The notes under the pieces: model-generated | Seen by the model: only the letters and a program-made list of their open reading frames with translations | The model's database searches: none | What the model was told of the DNA's origin: nothing | Part shown: positions 37,067-46,182 of the stretch, piece by piece | Numbering within the stretch: the stretch's first letter is position 1 | Layout of the letters: every line of letters begins with the position of its first letter | DNA from: a bacterium M00.F.Ca.ET.205.01.1.1 | GTDB taxonomy: Bacteria; Pseudomonadota; Alphaproteobacteria; Rhizobiales; Rhizobiaceae | Assembly (NCBI GenBank): GCA_004791255.1 | Contig: SRUQ01000001.1 | Location: 124,001-188,000, forward strand | Length of the DNA stretch: 64,000 nt | Reading direction: 5' to 3' | Program-made: the position numbers and the translations under genes

Positions 37067-37963
37067 ATGACCAAACAATTGGGCGGCATGTATGCCGCCT
37101 TGATGACGGGACTGAGCGATGCCGGCGAGTTCGACCCGAAGCGCCAGCGCAACATCAACGACTATGTGTTGCGCCAGGGCCTGGCCGGCCTTTATGTCGG
37201 CGGCAGCAGCGGCGAATCCGGCCTTTTGACGGTGGATGAATTGCTCGCCCAGCAGCAGGTCGTCGCGGCCGGCGCGGCCGCCTCCGGCGCCAGGCTGATC
37301 GCGCATGTCGGCATGCCCAACCTGCGCGATTCCATTCGCCTGGCGCAACAGGCGCAACAGCTCGGCTATCAAGCGCTGTCTGCGCTGCCGCCGCACTCCT
37401 ACCCGTTCTCCGACGAGGAGGTTTTCGGCTATTACGAGGCATTGACGTCGGCGACGGACCTGCCGCTGATCGTCTACGAAATCCCCTTGCGCACCGGCCG
37501 GCCGCTACCGCTCGGCCTGCTGGCCCGGCTGCTCGATCTCCAAAATGTCGTCGGCATCAAGTTCACTTCGACCGACCTGTTCAAATATGCGATGTTGCGC
37601 AAGCGGCAGCCGCAAAAACTGTTCTACTACGGCTTCGACGAGATCTATGCCGCCGCCGGCATGCTCGGCACCGAAGGCGGGATCGGCACCACCTACAATC
37701 TGCTCGGCAGACTGTATGTGGCGATAGACCAGGCGGTTCGCGCCGGCGACCTGGCGCGGGCCAGGGCGTTGCAGATGGTATCGCAGGACTTCGTCGCGGC
37801 GTTGCTGGAAACCGGCGTGCTGCCGGGCATGAAGGCGGCCTTTCGCGCCATCGGCGTCGATTGCGGCCCGACCCGCGCGCCGATGACACCGGCTGTCGCC
37901 GACGCCGAGCAACGCATGCGCGAGGTTCTTGCCCGCCCGGCGATCAGGGAATGGCTGGCATAA
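37067..37963 (+). CDS. nanA: N-acetylneuraminate lyase
   Basis: A class-I aldolase of the DapA/NanA family, 298 residues. The Schiff-base Lys165 (GIKFTSTDLF) and the catalytic Tyr137 (IVYEIP) fall at exactly the same numbers as in E. coli NanA. GLYVGGSSGE, GFDEIYAAAGMLGTEGGIGT and TYNLLGRLY are closer to NanA than to dihydrodipicolinate synthase. It would split sialic acid into pyruvate and N-acetylmannosamine. It is 27 bases after the ATPase gene, at the end of the operon. No nanE or nanK is in the window, so the later steps must be encoded elsewhere; a related 2-keto acid substrate is the main alternative. Confidence 0.85.
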   Translation: MTKQLGGMYAALMTGLSDAGEFDPKRQRNINDYVLRQGLAGLYVGGSSGESGLLTVDELLAQQQVVAAGAAASGARLIAHVGMPNLRDSIRLAQQAQQLGYQALSALPPHSYPFSDEEVFGYYEALTSATDLPLIVYEIPLRTGRPLPLGLLARLLDLQNVVGIKFTSTDLFKYAMLRKRQPQKLFYYGFDEIYAAAGMLGTEGGIGTTYNLLGRLYVAIDQAVRAGDLARARALQMVSQDFVAALLETGVLPGMKAAFRAIGVDCGPTRAPMTPAVADAEQRMREVLARPAIREWLA

Positions 37964-38022
37964 CGGATGCGGAACGGCTTGACGGCCATGCGAAATCCAG
38001 GAACGCGAGGCCGGTATCCACG

Positions 38023-38203
38023 CTATCGATGCGCGCCGCGGGTCCGAGCATTTGCCTCGGCCAACACGGCCAGCGCCTGTTCGACATTCCGCCTGAGCAT
38101 TGGTGCGTTCGATATGCTTCAGCACCAGCTTTCGCAGCACAGCGAGCTTTGCGGCGCGATATGCGGCACTCCTTTCCGGAGTTTCGAAGGTCATTGTGGT
38201 CAT
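38023..38203 (-). pseudogene. Small hypothetical gene, possibly frameshifted
   Basis: From the ATG at 38203 (or 38194) a protein-like frame begins [20 protein letters not shown] and continues with LRKLVLKHIERTN. It then loses protein-like character, while a second frame starting in the overlapping ATGCTC goes on as LRRNVEQALAVLAEANARTR to a stop at 38023. The two parts read as one small helical protein of about 55-60 residues broken by a frameshift, or as two coupled mini-ORFs. Function unknown. It begins 8 bases after the next upstream small gene. Confidence 0.3.
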
Positions 38204-38210
38204 CGGATGA

Positions 38211-38417
38211 TCAGGGCGCCGTGGGGTCGATCTGGCGCAGGCGAGAGCGCGCTTCAGCCACACGTTTCTGTCCAGACCGAATCCGGCAGCACAGGGCAAG
38301 GCTGATCCCGACGCCGCGGTCTTCCTCCAGCAGTTCATTGGCTCGCGTGAGAAAGAGCTCCGCCCGCTTGACGCGTTGCCGGGCTCTCGCCAGTTCCATT
38401 TCCAGATGGTCGTGCAT
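38211..38417 (-). CDS. Hypothetical small protein (68 aa)
   Basis: A 68-residue, mostly helical and charged protein (MHDHLEMELARARQRVKRAE at the start). No family is recognised. Its ATG is preceded by GCGGAG at short distance and the frame does not shadow a larger gene. It is followed at once by the small frame at 38023-38203, so the two may form a unit. Confidence 0.45.
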   Translation of the reverse strand: MHDHLEMELARARQRVKRAELFLTRANELLEEDRGVGISLALCCRIRSGQKRVAEARSRLRQIDPTAP

Positions 38418-38518
38418 TGCTCCGCACCTCTGATGTCTGCGGTCCCTTCATGGGGAAAACCGCCGCTGGGTGGTTTGGTTCCGAATGGTCGGCGGAAGCG
38501 ACCAGGCCCGATTGACCT

Positions 38519-39277
38519 TCAGCCCTTGTGCTCCTGAAGGCTGTTGCCGCCATCGACCACCAGCAGAACGCCATTGACGTAGCTGGCGCCTTGCGAAGCC
38601 AGGAACACGACCGCCGCGGCCACTTCATCGGGCCGACCGGCTCGCCCCGGCGGCGTGTGCAGGGCCGCTATCCGCTCCATCTCGCTCGATGCGCCGGTTT
38701 CGATCCAGCCGGGAGCCACGGCGTTGACGGTCACGCCGCCCTTGGCCGCCTCGAGCGCCAGCGTGCGCGTCAGGCCGACCATGCCAGCTTTCGCGGCGGA
38801 ATAGGCTGACGTGCCTTCGAAGGACACCAGCGGCCCGGTAACCGAGGCCACATTGACGATGCGCCCATAACCCGCTTCGAGCATGGCCGGTAGAAACGCG
38901 CGGGTGACCAGGAACGCGGTCTTCAGGCTGACGTCGATGCCGCGATCCCAGTCCGCTTCGGTCATGGCTAGAAAAGCCTTGTCGACCGATGGCGATGCCA
39001 GCGAGCCCATGCCGGCATTGTTGACCAGGATATCAACGGCGCCGACCTCGGCTTGCAGCCGCTCGACATCGGCGGCGATGGTGAGATCGGCCACGAAGGC
39101 GCTGGCGTCGATGCCTTCGTCACGAAGTGCGACGGCGCGCTCGAGAACGCGCGCACTGGCGCCGGTGAGGAAAACCGCATGGCCGGCATGGCCGAGCTGC
39201 CGGGTGATGGCAAAGCCAATGCCGTCGGCGGCGCCCGCCCCGGTAATCAGCGCGCGGCTGATGCGGTCAGGACTCAT
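38519..39277 (-). CDS. Short-chain dehydrogenase/reductase
   Basis: A classical SDR of 252 residues. The cofactor loop is ITGAGAADGIG, NNAG is present in ILVNNAGMG, the catalytic Ser lies in IVNVASVTG, and YSAAK gives Tyr and Lys. The C-terminal VNGVLLVVDGGNSL is the usual end of FabG-like enzymes. The substrate cannot be told. It is last in a likely three-gene run with the small ORF at 39267-39446 and the reductase at 39433-39963. Confidence 0.9.
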   Translation of the reverse strand: MSPDRISRALITGAGAADGIGFAITRQLGHAGHAVFLTGASARVLERAVALRDEGIDASAFVADLTIAADVERLQAEVGAVDILVNNAGMGSLASPSVDKAFLAMTEADWDRGIDVSLKTAFLVTRAFLPAMLEAGYGRIVNVASVTGPLVSFEGTSAYSAAKAGMVGLTRTLALEAAKGGVTVNAVAPGWIETGASSEMERIAALHTPPGRAGRPDEVAAAVVFLASQGASYVNGVLLVVDGGNSLQEHKG

Positions 39278-39446
39278 GCGGCGGCTCCCCGTCTACTTCT
39301 GGTCTTACAAGCCGGAACACATGTTGCATCCCATCGACTTGGCCCGGATCACAAAGGAACTCCTGTTCCCATTCGATGCGGACCAGGTCGCCGAATGCGG
39401 AAACGGGAACAGCGTGCACGCTCGTCGCGGGATCAGGCAGGGCCAT
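39267..39446 (-). CDS. Hypothetical small protein (59 aa) bridging two genes
   Basis: This frame starts with ATG at 39446, inside the last codons of the upstream reductase gene (14-base overlap), and stops at 39267 inside the first codons of the SDR gene (11-base overlap). It reads MALPDPATSVHAVPVSAFGD then LVRIEWEQEFLCDPGQVD and ends PPHES. The overlaps at both ends are typical of translational coupling, and the composition is protein-like. No family is recognised. Confidence 0.45.
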   Translation of the reverse strand: MALPDPATSVHAVPVSAFGDLVRIEWEQEFLCDPGQVDGMQHVFRLVRPEVDGEPPHES

Positions 39447-39963
39447 AGGTCAGCCTGATCACATCCTCGCCGATCCGATCATGGGTCAAGAGGCGAAGCC
39501 GCGGCCGTGGTCCGGCGAAATATGGTTTGCCTTGACCAAGCACCACCGGGTGCAGGTAGATCCGATACTCGTCGATCAGGCCAAGGTCGGTCAGGCTTCG
39601 CGCCACATTCGGGCCGGCAACTTCGATGTCGCCATCGCACTCGGCCTTGAGCTTGCGGATTGCGCCCTCAAGATTATCCCCGACAAGGCTGGCGTTGGGG
39701 CCGACGGACTCCAACGAGCGCGAGACGATCCATTTGGGCTGGTTTCGCCACGCCACCGCAAACGCATATCGCTCAGCATCCCATTCAGGATGGTCGTCGT
39801 CCCAGTAGCGCATGATCTCATACATTCGGCGGCCATACACACTGCCCGCCTGTCCCCGGGCCTCCTCGATGAAGTGGCGGAAGAGCGTGGGGCTTGGCGC
39901 GAACCCCATGTGATCGACGTAGCCGTCGAGGGACTGGTTCATTCCGAAAACGAGCTTGGCCAT
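39433..39963 (-). CDS. Dihydrofolate-reductase-like protein (RibD C-terminal domain)
   Basis: A 176-residue stand-alone RibD_C/DHFR-fold reductase. Family segments are KLVFGMNQSLDGYVDH, YGRRMYEIMRYWDDD, DIEVAGPNVARSLTDLGLID and YLHPVVLGQGKPYF. These YwjB/YyaP-type proteins are of unknown role. The ATG at 39963 follows AAGGAA; the frame continues 14 codons upstream without a ribosome site. Confidence 0.9.
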   Translation of the reverse strand: MAKLVFGMNQSLDGYVDHMGFAPSPTLFRHFIEEARGQAGSVYGRRMYEIMRYWDDDHPEWDAERYAFAVAWRNQPKWIVSRSLESVGPNASLVGDNLEGAIRKLKAECDGDIEVAGPNVARSLTDLGLIDEYRIYLHPVVLGQGKPYFAGPRPRLRLLTHDRIGEDVIRLTYGPA

Positions 39964-40173
39964 GCCTATTCCTTCGAGGGCATATGCGTACAGGTCTGAT
40001 TGCATGATGCAATCAGTTTCAAGCTAGTCCGATCGATCTTATTTCGCAATTGGTTTTGGAGCAGGATCCGAAGCACAGACCCCGCGCTGAAGTTCTCTCG
40101 CAAGGCGCAGCTTTACCGGGCGACGCAAAACAGTCGTCTTGAAACAAAGCTATGCAGTCAGGTCTTGGAGAAA

Positions 40174-40250
40174 TGGCGCGCCCGAAGAGATTCGAACTCC
40201 TGACCCCCAGATTCGTAGTCTGGTGCTCTATCCAGCTGAGCTACGGGCGC
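40174..40250 (-). tRNA. tRNA-Arg (anticodon ACG)
   Basis: Read on the minus strand, the acceptor stem is GCGCCCG/CGGGCGC, the anticodon stem CCAGA/TCTGG encloses CTACGAA (anticodon ACG, read as ICG), and the T arm holds GAGTTCGAATCTC. Discriminator G and CCA are encoded. The length is 77 nt. Its flanks (40006-40173 and 40251-40447) show no gene. Confidence 0.97.
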
Positions 40251-40447
40251 GCATCAGGCCATGTTTTCGACGGCCCCGCGATCCGATCGTGAAGACCGGC
40301 CGCGATGTGTGGCAGTTCCCTAGCGACTGAATTCGCGAAAAGCAAGCCGATCCGGCAAAAGTTTTGTCACCAGCATGTCATTGAGCGGGACCGGCCAAAA
40401 TCACGGCCTTGTTGCAACCGGCATCCCGGCCGGAACCCGCCAGGCGA

Positions 40448-41935
40448 CTAGGCCGGGCGGCGCAGGCCGGTGCGGGCCTGGTCGAGCCGCACCGGCTGGT
40501 CGGGGATGGTGACGGCGAAGGTGGTGCGGCCGCCAATCGACTCGACCAGCTCCACCGTGCCGCCATGCGCGCGGATGAGTTCATGGGCGATCGCCAAGCC
40601 AAGGCCGGTACCGCCGCTGCGCGCCGAGCCGCGGAAGGCGGTGAACAGGTTCTCGCGCGCTTTCGGCGGCAGGCCAGGGCCGGTGTCGGTGACGACGATG
40701 CGGCTGACGCTGCCAAGCCGCACGGCTGAAACCGCCAGCCGGCGCACGATGGCGCTCTCGGTATCTCCGGCCATGGCCTGCACGGCGTTGCGGCACAGAT
40801 TGGTCAGCACCCGGAACAGCTGGTCGGAATCGGCGTCGACCTCGAAGGTCAGCTCGACGGCGTTGACGAACTCGATGCCGTCCTCGATGTCGAGCAGCCC
40901 GTGCACATCCTCGACCAGCTGGCGCAGCCGCAAGCGCCGGCGCGAAGGCGGCGGCTCCTGGGTGCGGCCATAGTGCAGCACGCCTTCCGAATAGGAGACG
41001 GCGCGGTCGAGCGTGCGCAAGAGCTTGGGTGCGAAGGCCTGCACGGTCGGGTCCTTGACCTGGCGCAGACGGTCCGAGATCAGCTGCGCCGAGGCCAGGA
41101 TGTTGCGCATGTCGTGGTTGATCTTCGACACGGCGAGGCCGAGGTCGGCCAGATGCTTCTGCTCGGCCAGCATCTTCTGCAGTCGCATCTGCATCTGCGA
41201 CAATTCGCGTTCTGCGACGCCGATCTCGTCGGAGCGGGCGGCGGGATGGATGATGCGTCCGGGATCGTCGGGCGCCTGCGAGAAGGTCAGCATCGAGCGC
41301 GTCATGGTGCGGATCGGGCCGATCATGATCAAGTCGATCGCGGCGTAGACCAGCATGGCGGTGAACAGCGAAATCAGCAGCGAGACGAAGGCGACGTTGC
41401 GCGAATAGCGCAGCATGGCGTTGCGCAGGCTGTAGTCCGGCATGATCAGCTCGAATTCCTTGTCACTGTCACCGACCGGCCCGAAAACGCGCAGCATCCG
41501 GTTGCCGCCGAAAAACAGCGTGTCGAGCGCGCCGGTCATGCCCTTGACCATGCCGACGCTGGCAAGGTCGATATGCTCGTCGACCTGCGGCGGCATGTCG
41601 GCCACCACCAGCAGGCGCGAGACGCCTCCGTCGCGCACCGCGATCGCCTTGGCGCCGATCGCCATCAGCACGTCGTTCTGGGCGGTGCGCGATAGCGAAG
41701 TCGACTCGCCCTGCACCAGCACGATCGACACGGCAGCGGCCGTGCTCAGCCGCTCCTTGAGCCAGGCCAGCCGGTAGCTGGCGATCCAGGGCAGGAAGAT
41801 CAGCACTTCGGCCAGCAGCACGAAGACGATGGTCAACAGAAGCAGTTTCGTCGACAGGCCGCGCGACAGGGGCACCGTGCGAACGGCGGTCGGCGCCGTT
41901 GCGATCCCTTCCTCCGCTTGGCTAGCTTCGCTCAT
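40448..41935 (-). CDS. Sensor histidine kinase
   Basis: A 495-residue membrane kinase. A first helix ([20 protein letters not shown]), a periplasmic sensor of about 120 residues, and a second helix ([20 protein letters not shown]) are followed by a HAMP-like linker. The phosphoacceptor is the His of [14 protein letters not shown]-binding boxes are [19 protein letters not shown] and [14 protein letters not shown]. No response regulator gene lies beside it, so the partner must be elsewhere. It is divergent from rpmH. Confidence 0.92.
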   Translation of the reverse strand: MSEASQAEEGIATAPTAVRTVPLSRGLSTKLLLLTIVFVLLAEVLIFLPWIASYRLAWLKERLSTAAAVSIVLVQGESTSLSRTAQNDVLMAIGAKAIAVRDGGVSRLLVVADMPPQVDEHIDLASVGMVKGMTGALDTLFFGGNRMLRVFGPVGDSDKEFELIMPDYSLRNAMLRYSRNVAFVSLLISLFTAMLVYAAIDLIMIGPIRTMTRSMLTFSQAPDDPGRIIHPAARSDEIGVAERELSQMQMRLQKMLAEQKHLADLGLAVSKINHDMRNILASAQLISDRLRQVKDPTVQAFAPKLLRTLDRAVSYSEGVLHYGRTQEPPPSRRRLRLRQLVEDVHGLLDIEDGIEFVNAVELTFEVDADSDQLFRVLTNLCRNAVQAMAGDTESAIVRRLAVSAVRLGSVSRIVVTDTGPGLPPKARENLFTAFRGSARSGGTGLGLAIAHELIRAHGGTVELVESIGGRTTFAVTIPDQPVRLDQARTGLRRPA

Positions 41936-42212
41936 GCGACTCTGTCTTCACGATCACTTGATCCGCCAAGATTAGGCGATTACGGCTTTTTTGCCAATTT
42001 CCCCGTTGGTCGGAGAAAAATAGACGTCAAAACCCGAGGTACCAAGGCGTGGCGACTCCGGATTGACTTCCAAAACCCTTCTTTCTATAAGCCCGCTCAC
42101 GCTCGGGCCATTCGTCCCGGCGCGGTTTCGATCGCGCCAAAGCCGGCCCGGCAAAGCTCCTGTTACAAAGTGACAGAATCAAGAAGGGCCGCACCCCGCG
42201 GTATTAAAACAA

Positions 42213-42347
42213 ATGAAGCGTACCTACCAACCGTCCAAACTCGTCCGCAAACGTCGGCACGGCTTCCGTGCCCGCATGGCCACCAAGGGTGGTCGTGGCG
42301 TCGTCGCAGCTCGCCGCAACCGCGGCCGCAAGCGGCTCAGCGCCTAA
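42213..42347 (+). CDS. rpmH: 50S ribosomal protein L34
   Basis: A 44-residue basic protein beginning [20 protein letters not shown] and ending in [10 protein letters not shown], the universal L34 pattern. It is followed 14 bases later by rnpA, the order conserved in nearly all bacteria. Confidence 0.97.
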   Translation: MKRTYQPSKLVRKRRHGFRARMATKGGRGVVAARRNRGRKRLSA

Positions 42348-42361
42348 GCGAGACGAGATCG

Positions 42362-42715
42362 TTGCCCGCAACCGGCAAGCCAGTGGGAACAGGTCCCAAG
42401 CGGCTTCTGAAACGCGCGGAATTCCTGGCCGTCCGCCGTGGTGAAAAGCGCCGCGGGCGGTTTTTCCTCGTCGAGGTCCTTGACCGCGGCGACGGCGGAG
42501 CGCCGCGTGTCGGTTACACCGTCACCAAGAAGGTCGGCAACGCGGTTGTTCGCAACCGCGTCAGGCGGCGGCTGAGAGAAGCCGTGCGCACGCATGCCGC
42601 CGATGACATGAAGCCCGGCAATGACTATGTCATCGTCGGGCGCGATGATGCGCTCAGCGCCCCCTTCGGCCAGTTGAAGGCCGAACTTTCCCGCCGCATT
42701 CGCGCAACACGCTAG
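42362..42715 (+). CDS. rnpA: Ribonuclease P protein component
   Basis: The protein subunit of RNase P, which matures tRNA 5' ends, 117 residues. The RNA-binding signature is [13 protein letters not shown], preceded by [14 protein letters not shown]; the N-terminal [13 protein letters not shown] is also typical. The start is a TTG at 42362, with the purine-rich GAGACGAGA upstream. The frame remains open far upstream through rpmH, which is not coding in this frame. Confidence 0.93.
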   Translation: MPATGKPVGTGPKRLLKRAEFLAVRRGEKRRGRFFLVEVLDRGDGGAPRVGYTVTKKVGNAVVRNRVRRRLREAVRTHAADDMKPGNDYVIVGRDDALSAPFGQLKAELSRRIRATR

Positions 42716-42730
42716 GGCCAAGGGCTGTCG

Positions 42731-44542
42731 ATGGAAAACAACCGGAACTTCTTCATCACCATCGCACTGTCGGTGCTGATCCTGACCTTGTGGCAGGTTT
42801 TCTACATGAACCCGCGCGTCGAGCAGCAGCGCGAGGCCGCCAAGGTCGAGCAGCAACGCGTCGAGGAACAGAAGAAGGCGGCCGATGCCGCCAATCCGGG
42901 CGCCGGCACGCCGGCTCCGGCACCAGGCACCATTCCCAACGCACCCGGCGGTGAAGTTGTCACCGCGGCCAGCCGCGACCAGGCGATCGCGGCATCGAAG
43001 CGCGTCAAGATCGACACGCCGAGCCTCGAGGGCTCGATCAACCTGACCGGCGCGCGTCTCGACGACCTCAAGCTCAAGCACTACACCGAGACCGTCGACA
43101 AGAATTCGCCCGAGATCGAACTGCTCAACCCGCAGGCGCTGCCCACCGGCTATTTCGCCGAGATCGGTTTCGTCGGCAACGATAAGACCGGAACGGTGCC
43201 TGGTTCCGACACGGTGTGGACCGTCGACGGCAATCCGACGCTGAGCCCGTCGACGCCTGTGACGCTCACCTACACAAACGACAAGGGCCTGACCTTCAAG
43301 CGCACCTTCTCGGTCGACGCCAACTACATGTTCACCGTCTCGGACACGGTGCAGAATTCCGGCGCGAGCGCGGTTTCGCTGTTCAACTACGGCCGCGTCA
43401 CCCGCTACGACAAGCCGGCCGTCGCCAGCACCTATGTGCTGCATGAAGGCCTGATCGGCTTCACCGGCACCGAAGGCCTGCAGGAGCACAAATACGCGTC
43501 CATCGAGAAGGACAAGCAGTATCAGCCCGGCAAGTCGACCGACGGCTGGCTCGGCATCACCGACAAATACTGGGCGGTGACGCTGGTGCCGACCGAAAAG
43601 CAGCCATTCCAGCCGCGCTATGCCTATTTCGAGGACGGCCGCCATCGCTACCAGTCCGACTTCCTGACCGACGCCATCAATGTCGATGCCGGCCAGTCCG
43701 CGACCGTCGAGACTGAAGTCTTCGCCGGCGCCAAGGAAGTCGCCAAGATCAATGCCTATGCCGAAGACCGCCACATCAAGCGCTTCGACCTCCTGATCGA
43801 CTGGGGTTGGTTCCACTTCATCACCAAGCCGATGTTCTGGCTGATCGACACGCTCTACAAATTCCTCGGCAATTTCGGCCTGGCGATCCTCGCCACCACC
43901 GTCATCGTCAAGGCCATCTTCTTCCCGCTCGCCAACAAGTCCTACGCGTCGATGGCGAACATGAAGAAGGTGCAGCCCAAGATGCTCGAAATCCGCGAGA
44001 AATACGCGGACGACAAGATGAAGCAGCAGCAGGCGATGATGGAGCTGTACAAGACCGAGAAGATCAATCCGCTCGCCGGCTGCTGGCCGGTGGCGCTGCA
44101 GATCCCGGTCTTCTTCTCGCTCTACAAGGTGCTCTACATCACCATCGAGATGCGCCACGCACCGTTCTTCGGCTGGATCCAGGACCTGGCGGCGCCCGAT
44201 CCGACCTCGCTGTTCAACCTGTTCGGCCTCGTCCCGGTCACGCTGCCGCACATGCTGATGATCGGCGTGTGGCCGCTGATCATGGGTGTCACCATGTTCC
44301 TGCAGATGCGCATGAACCCGACGCCGCCGGATCCGACGCAGGCGGCGATCTTCACCTGGATGCCCATCATCTTCACCTTCATGATGGCCGGTTTCCCGGC
44401 AGGCCTCGTCATCTACTGGGCCTGGAACAACACGCTGTCGATCCTCCAGCAGGGCGTGATCATGAAGCGCCAGGGCGCCAAGATCGAACTGTGGGACAAT
44501 CTGGTGGCGCTGTTCCGCAAGAAACCTTCGCCGGCGGAATAG
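42731..44542 (+). CDS. yidC: Membrane protein insertase YidC
   Basis: A 603-residue insertase. It has an N-terminal anchor (FFITIALSVLILTLWQVFYM), a low-complexity linker, the large periplasmic beta domain of Gram-negative YidC (about residues 70-350), and the core membrane domain (LYKFLGNFGLAILATTVIVK, FPLANKSYASMANMKKVQPK, NPLAGCWPVALQIPVFFSLY). It helps fold and insert inner-membrane proteins with or without SecYEG. A terminator follows. Confidence 0.97.
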   Translation: MENNRNFFITIALSVLILTLWQVFYMNPRVEQQREAAKVEQQRVEEQKKAADAANPGAGTPAPAPGTIPNAPGGEVVTAASRDQAIAASKRVKIDTPSLEGSINLTGARLDDLKLKHYTETVDKNSPEIELLNPQALPTGYFAEIGFVGNDKTGTVPGSDTVWTVDGNPTLSPSTPVTLTYTNDKGLTFKRTFSVDANYMFTVSDTVQNSGASAVSLFNYGRVTRYDKPAVASTYVLHEGLIGFTGTEGLQEHKYASIEKDKQYQPGKSTDGWLGITDKYWAVTLVPTEKQPFQPRYAYFEDGRHRYQSDFLTDAINVDAGQSATVETEVFAGAKEVAKINAYAEDRHIKRFDLLIDWGWFHFITKPMFWLIDTLYKFLGNFGLAILATTVIVKAIFFPLANKSYASMANMKKVQPKMLEIREKYADDKMKQQQAMMELYKTEKINPLAGCWPVALQIPVFFSLYKVLYITIEMRHAPFFGWIQDLAAPDPTSLFNLFGLVPVTLPHMLMIGVWPLIMGVTMFLQMRMNPTPPDPTQAAIFTWMPIIFTFMMAGFPAGLVIYWAWNNTLSILQQGVIMKRQGAKIELWDNLVALFRKKPSPAE

Positions 44543-44562
44543 CCAGCCTCTCCGTCGTCAAG

Positions 44563-44615
44563 GCCCCGGTTCATCAGCTGGCCCTCGGGGGTCGGTTCAC
44601 GAACCGGGGCTTTTT
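44563..44615 (+). terminator. Rho-independent terminator after yidC
   Basis: GCCCCGGTTC (44563-44572) pairs with GAACCGGGGC (44601-44610), followed at once by five T. The loop is 28 bases. It ends the rpmH-rnpA-yidC unit. Confidence 0.8.
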
Positions 44616-44757
44616 CGTTTCGGGCGGCATCGTTCTGCGCCCGGGATCACGGAAGGCTCGCGTCCCGGCGGATTGGTGTTATAGGGCGGATCACGCTATT
44701 TTGAACTGAGGCGGCGCATTGCGGACGCGCCTGCCGAATTCTCGGATCGATCTCGAC

Positions 44758-45396
44758 ATGGACGGACCCAACCCAGGCATCAAGCACCCGATCCCAATGC
44801 ATGCGCGCGTCGGTTTCCTGAAGCCGCTGGTTACCGCCCCCAACATCGAGATTGGCGATTTCACCTATTATGACGATCCGGAGGGGCCGGACAAATTCGC
44901 CGAAAAATGCGTCCTGCACCATTATCCCTTCATCGGCGACAAGCTCATCATCGGCAGGTTCTGCGCCATCGCCGAAGGCGCGCGCTTCATCATGAACGGC
45001 GCCAACCATGCCATGTCCGGTTTTTCGACCTATCCCTTCAACATCTTCGGCCATGGCTGGGAGAATGGCTTTGATCCGGCGACATGGTCGAAGGAAGTGC
45101 GCGGCGACACGGTGATCGGCAGCGATGTCTGGATCGGCATGGAGGCGGTGATCCTGCCCGGCGTCGAGATCGGCCACGGCGCCATCGTCGCCGCCAAATC
45201 CGTGGTGACGCATGATGTGCCGCCCTATGCCATCGTCGCCGGCAACGCCGCCAAAATGGTCAAGGCGCGTTTCGATGACCGAACGGTCAGGCGGCTTCTG
45301 GCGGTGGCCTGGTGGGACTGGCCGGTGGACAAGATCAGCCGCAACCTCGATGCCATCAGGGGCGCCGATATTTCTCGTCTGGAGACAGCAGCTTGA
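44758..45396 (+). CDS. Vat-family hexapeptide acetyltransferase (xenobiotic acetyltransferase)
   Basis: A 212-residue left-handed beta-helix acetyltransferase. [35 protein letters not shown], the catalytic-type His in [13 protein letters not shown] and [19 protein letters not shown] follow the Vat/CatB pattern. These enzymes acetylate streptogramin A or chloramphenicol, but many chromosomal members have unknown substrates. The ATG at 44758 gives the usual family length. It lies between yidC and engB, and its stop overlaps the engB start. Confidence 0.88.
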   Translation: MDGPNPGIKHPIPMHARVGFLKPLVTAPNIEIGDFTYYDDPEGPDKFAEKCVLHHYPFIGDKLIIGRFCAIAEGARFIMNGANHAMSGFSTYPFNIFGHGWENGFDPATWSKEVRGDTVIGSDVWIGMEAVILPGVEIGHGAIVAAKSVVTHDVPPYAIVAGNAAKMVKARFDDRTVRRLLAVAWWDWPVDKISRNLDAIRGADISRLETAA

Positions 45397-46049
45397 ACGT
45401 TCAAAACACTCCGATCGGCACCGACCTGTTCACGCGAGGGTGGATCTTCATCCGCGGCGTGCCAGCGATGAAGTTCCTGCCGCCGGAAGGGCCGCCGGAA
45501 ATCGCCTTCGCCGGCCGTTCGAATGTCGGCAAGTCGTCGCTCATCAATGCGCTGGTCGGCCAGAACGGGCTGGCCCGCACCTCCAACACGCCGGGGCGCA
45601 CGCAGGAGCTCAACTATTTCGTGCCAGGCGGATTCTCGGGCGAAGGCGCCGACCTGCCGCCCATGGCGCTGGTCGATATGCCCGGCTACGGCTACGCAAG
45701 CGCGCCCAAGGAAAAGGTCGACGACTGGACCAAGCTGGTCTTCGATTATCTGAAGGGCCGCGTCACGCTGAAGCGGGTCTATGTGCTGATCGATTCCCGC
45801 CACGGCATCAAGACCAAGGATGACGAGGTGCTGTCGCTGCTCGACAAGGCGGCGGTGTCGTACCAGATCGTCCTGACCAAGACCGACAAGATCAAGGCCG
45901 CCGGCGTGCCGAGGCTGATCGAAGAGACGCTGGCCAAGATCAAGAAGCGGCCGGCGGCATTTCCGTTCGTCCTGGCGACATCGTCGGAAAAGGCCGAGGG
46001 CCTCGAGGAATTGCGGGCCGCGATCGTGCTTGCAGCTAATGGCGGCTAG
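45393..46049 (+). CDS. engB: Ribosome biogenesis GTPase EngB (YihA/YsxC)
   Basis: A 218-residue GTPase that helps 50S subunit assembly. G motifs are [10 protein letters not shown] (G1), DMPGYGYA (G3) and LTKTDK (G4); [12 protein letters not shown] supplies G2. The start is a TTG at 45393 with GGAGA upstream, overlapping the acetyltransferase stop (TTGA), so the two are translationally coupled. Confidence 0.94.
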   Translation: MNVQNTPIGTDLFTRGWIFIRGVPAMKFLPPEGPPEIAFAGRSNVGKSSLINALVGQNGLARTSNTPGRTQELNYFVPGGFSGEGADLPPMALVDMPGYGYASAPKEKVDDWTKLVFDYLKGRVTLKRVYVLIDSRHGIKTKDDEVLSLLDKAAVSYQIVLTKTDKIKAAGVPRLIEETLAKIKKRPAAFPFVLATSSEKAEGLEELRAAIVLAANGG

Positions 46050-46149
46050 AGCATTTCACCGTTTCACGGAAACGGCGAACCGCTCTAACTCTTTGTTTTG
46101 ACGCAATTCCGGACGGAAAACCGTTCACACTTTTCCTGGAATTGCTCTA
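46045..46149. repeat. Dispersed intergenic repeat, copy 2 (complete form)
   Basis: The first half, around TAGAGCATTTCACCGTTTC and its partner GAAACGGCGAACCGCTCTA, folds into a hairpin. The second half (46091-46149) matches 2829-2888 almost base for base. The unit overlaps the engB stop and fills the space to the TetR gene, so it may also act as a transcription stop. Confidence 0.7.
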
Positions 46150-46182
46150 AAACCTCAAGATAATCGGTCCGGGCGGAAAAGC

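Noticed and set aside
37067..37963. NanA gene read as dihydrodipicolinate synthase (dapA)
   Set aside because: Catalytic residue numbering, the sugar-side motifs and the NanR-importer context fit the lyase better.
40174..40250. tRNA-Arg(ACG) as an integration site of a genomic island
   Set aside because: No integrase and no repeated tRNA 3' end was seen in the window.
42213..42715. Search for an origin of replication near rpmH-rnpA
   Set aside because: No cluster of DnaA boxes or dnaA gene is visible, and in this order the origin is usually elsewhere.
42344..44251. 635-codon open frame antisense to rnpA and yidC
   Set aside because: It is a mirror of GC-rich coding DNA; the plus strand encodes clear RnpA and YidC and the antisense product has no family features.
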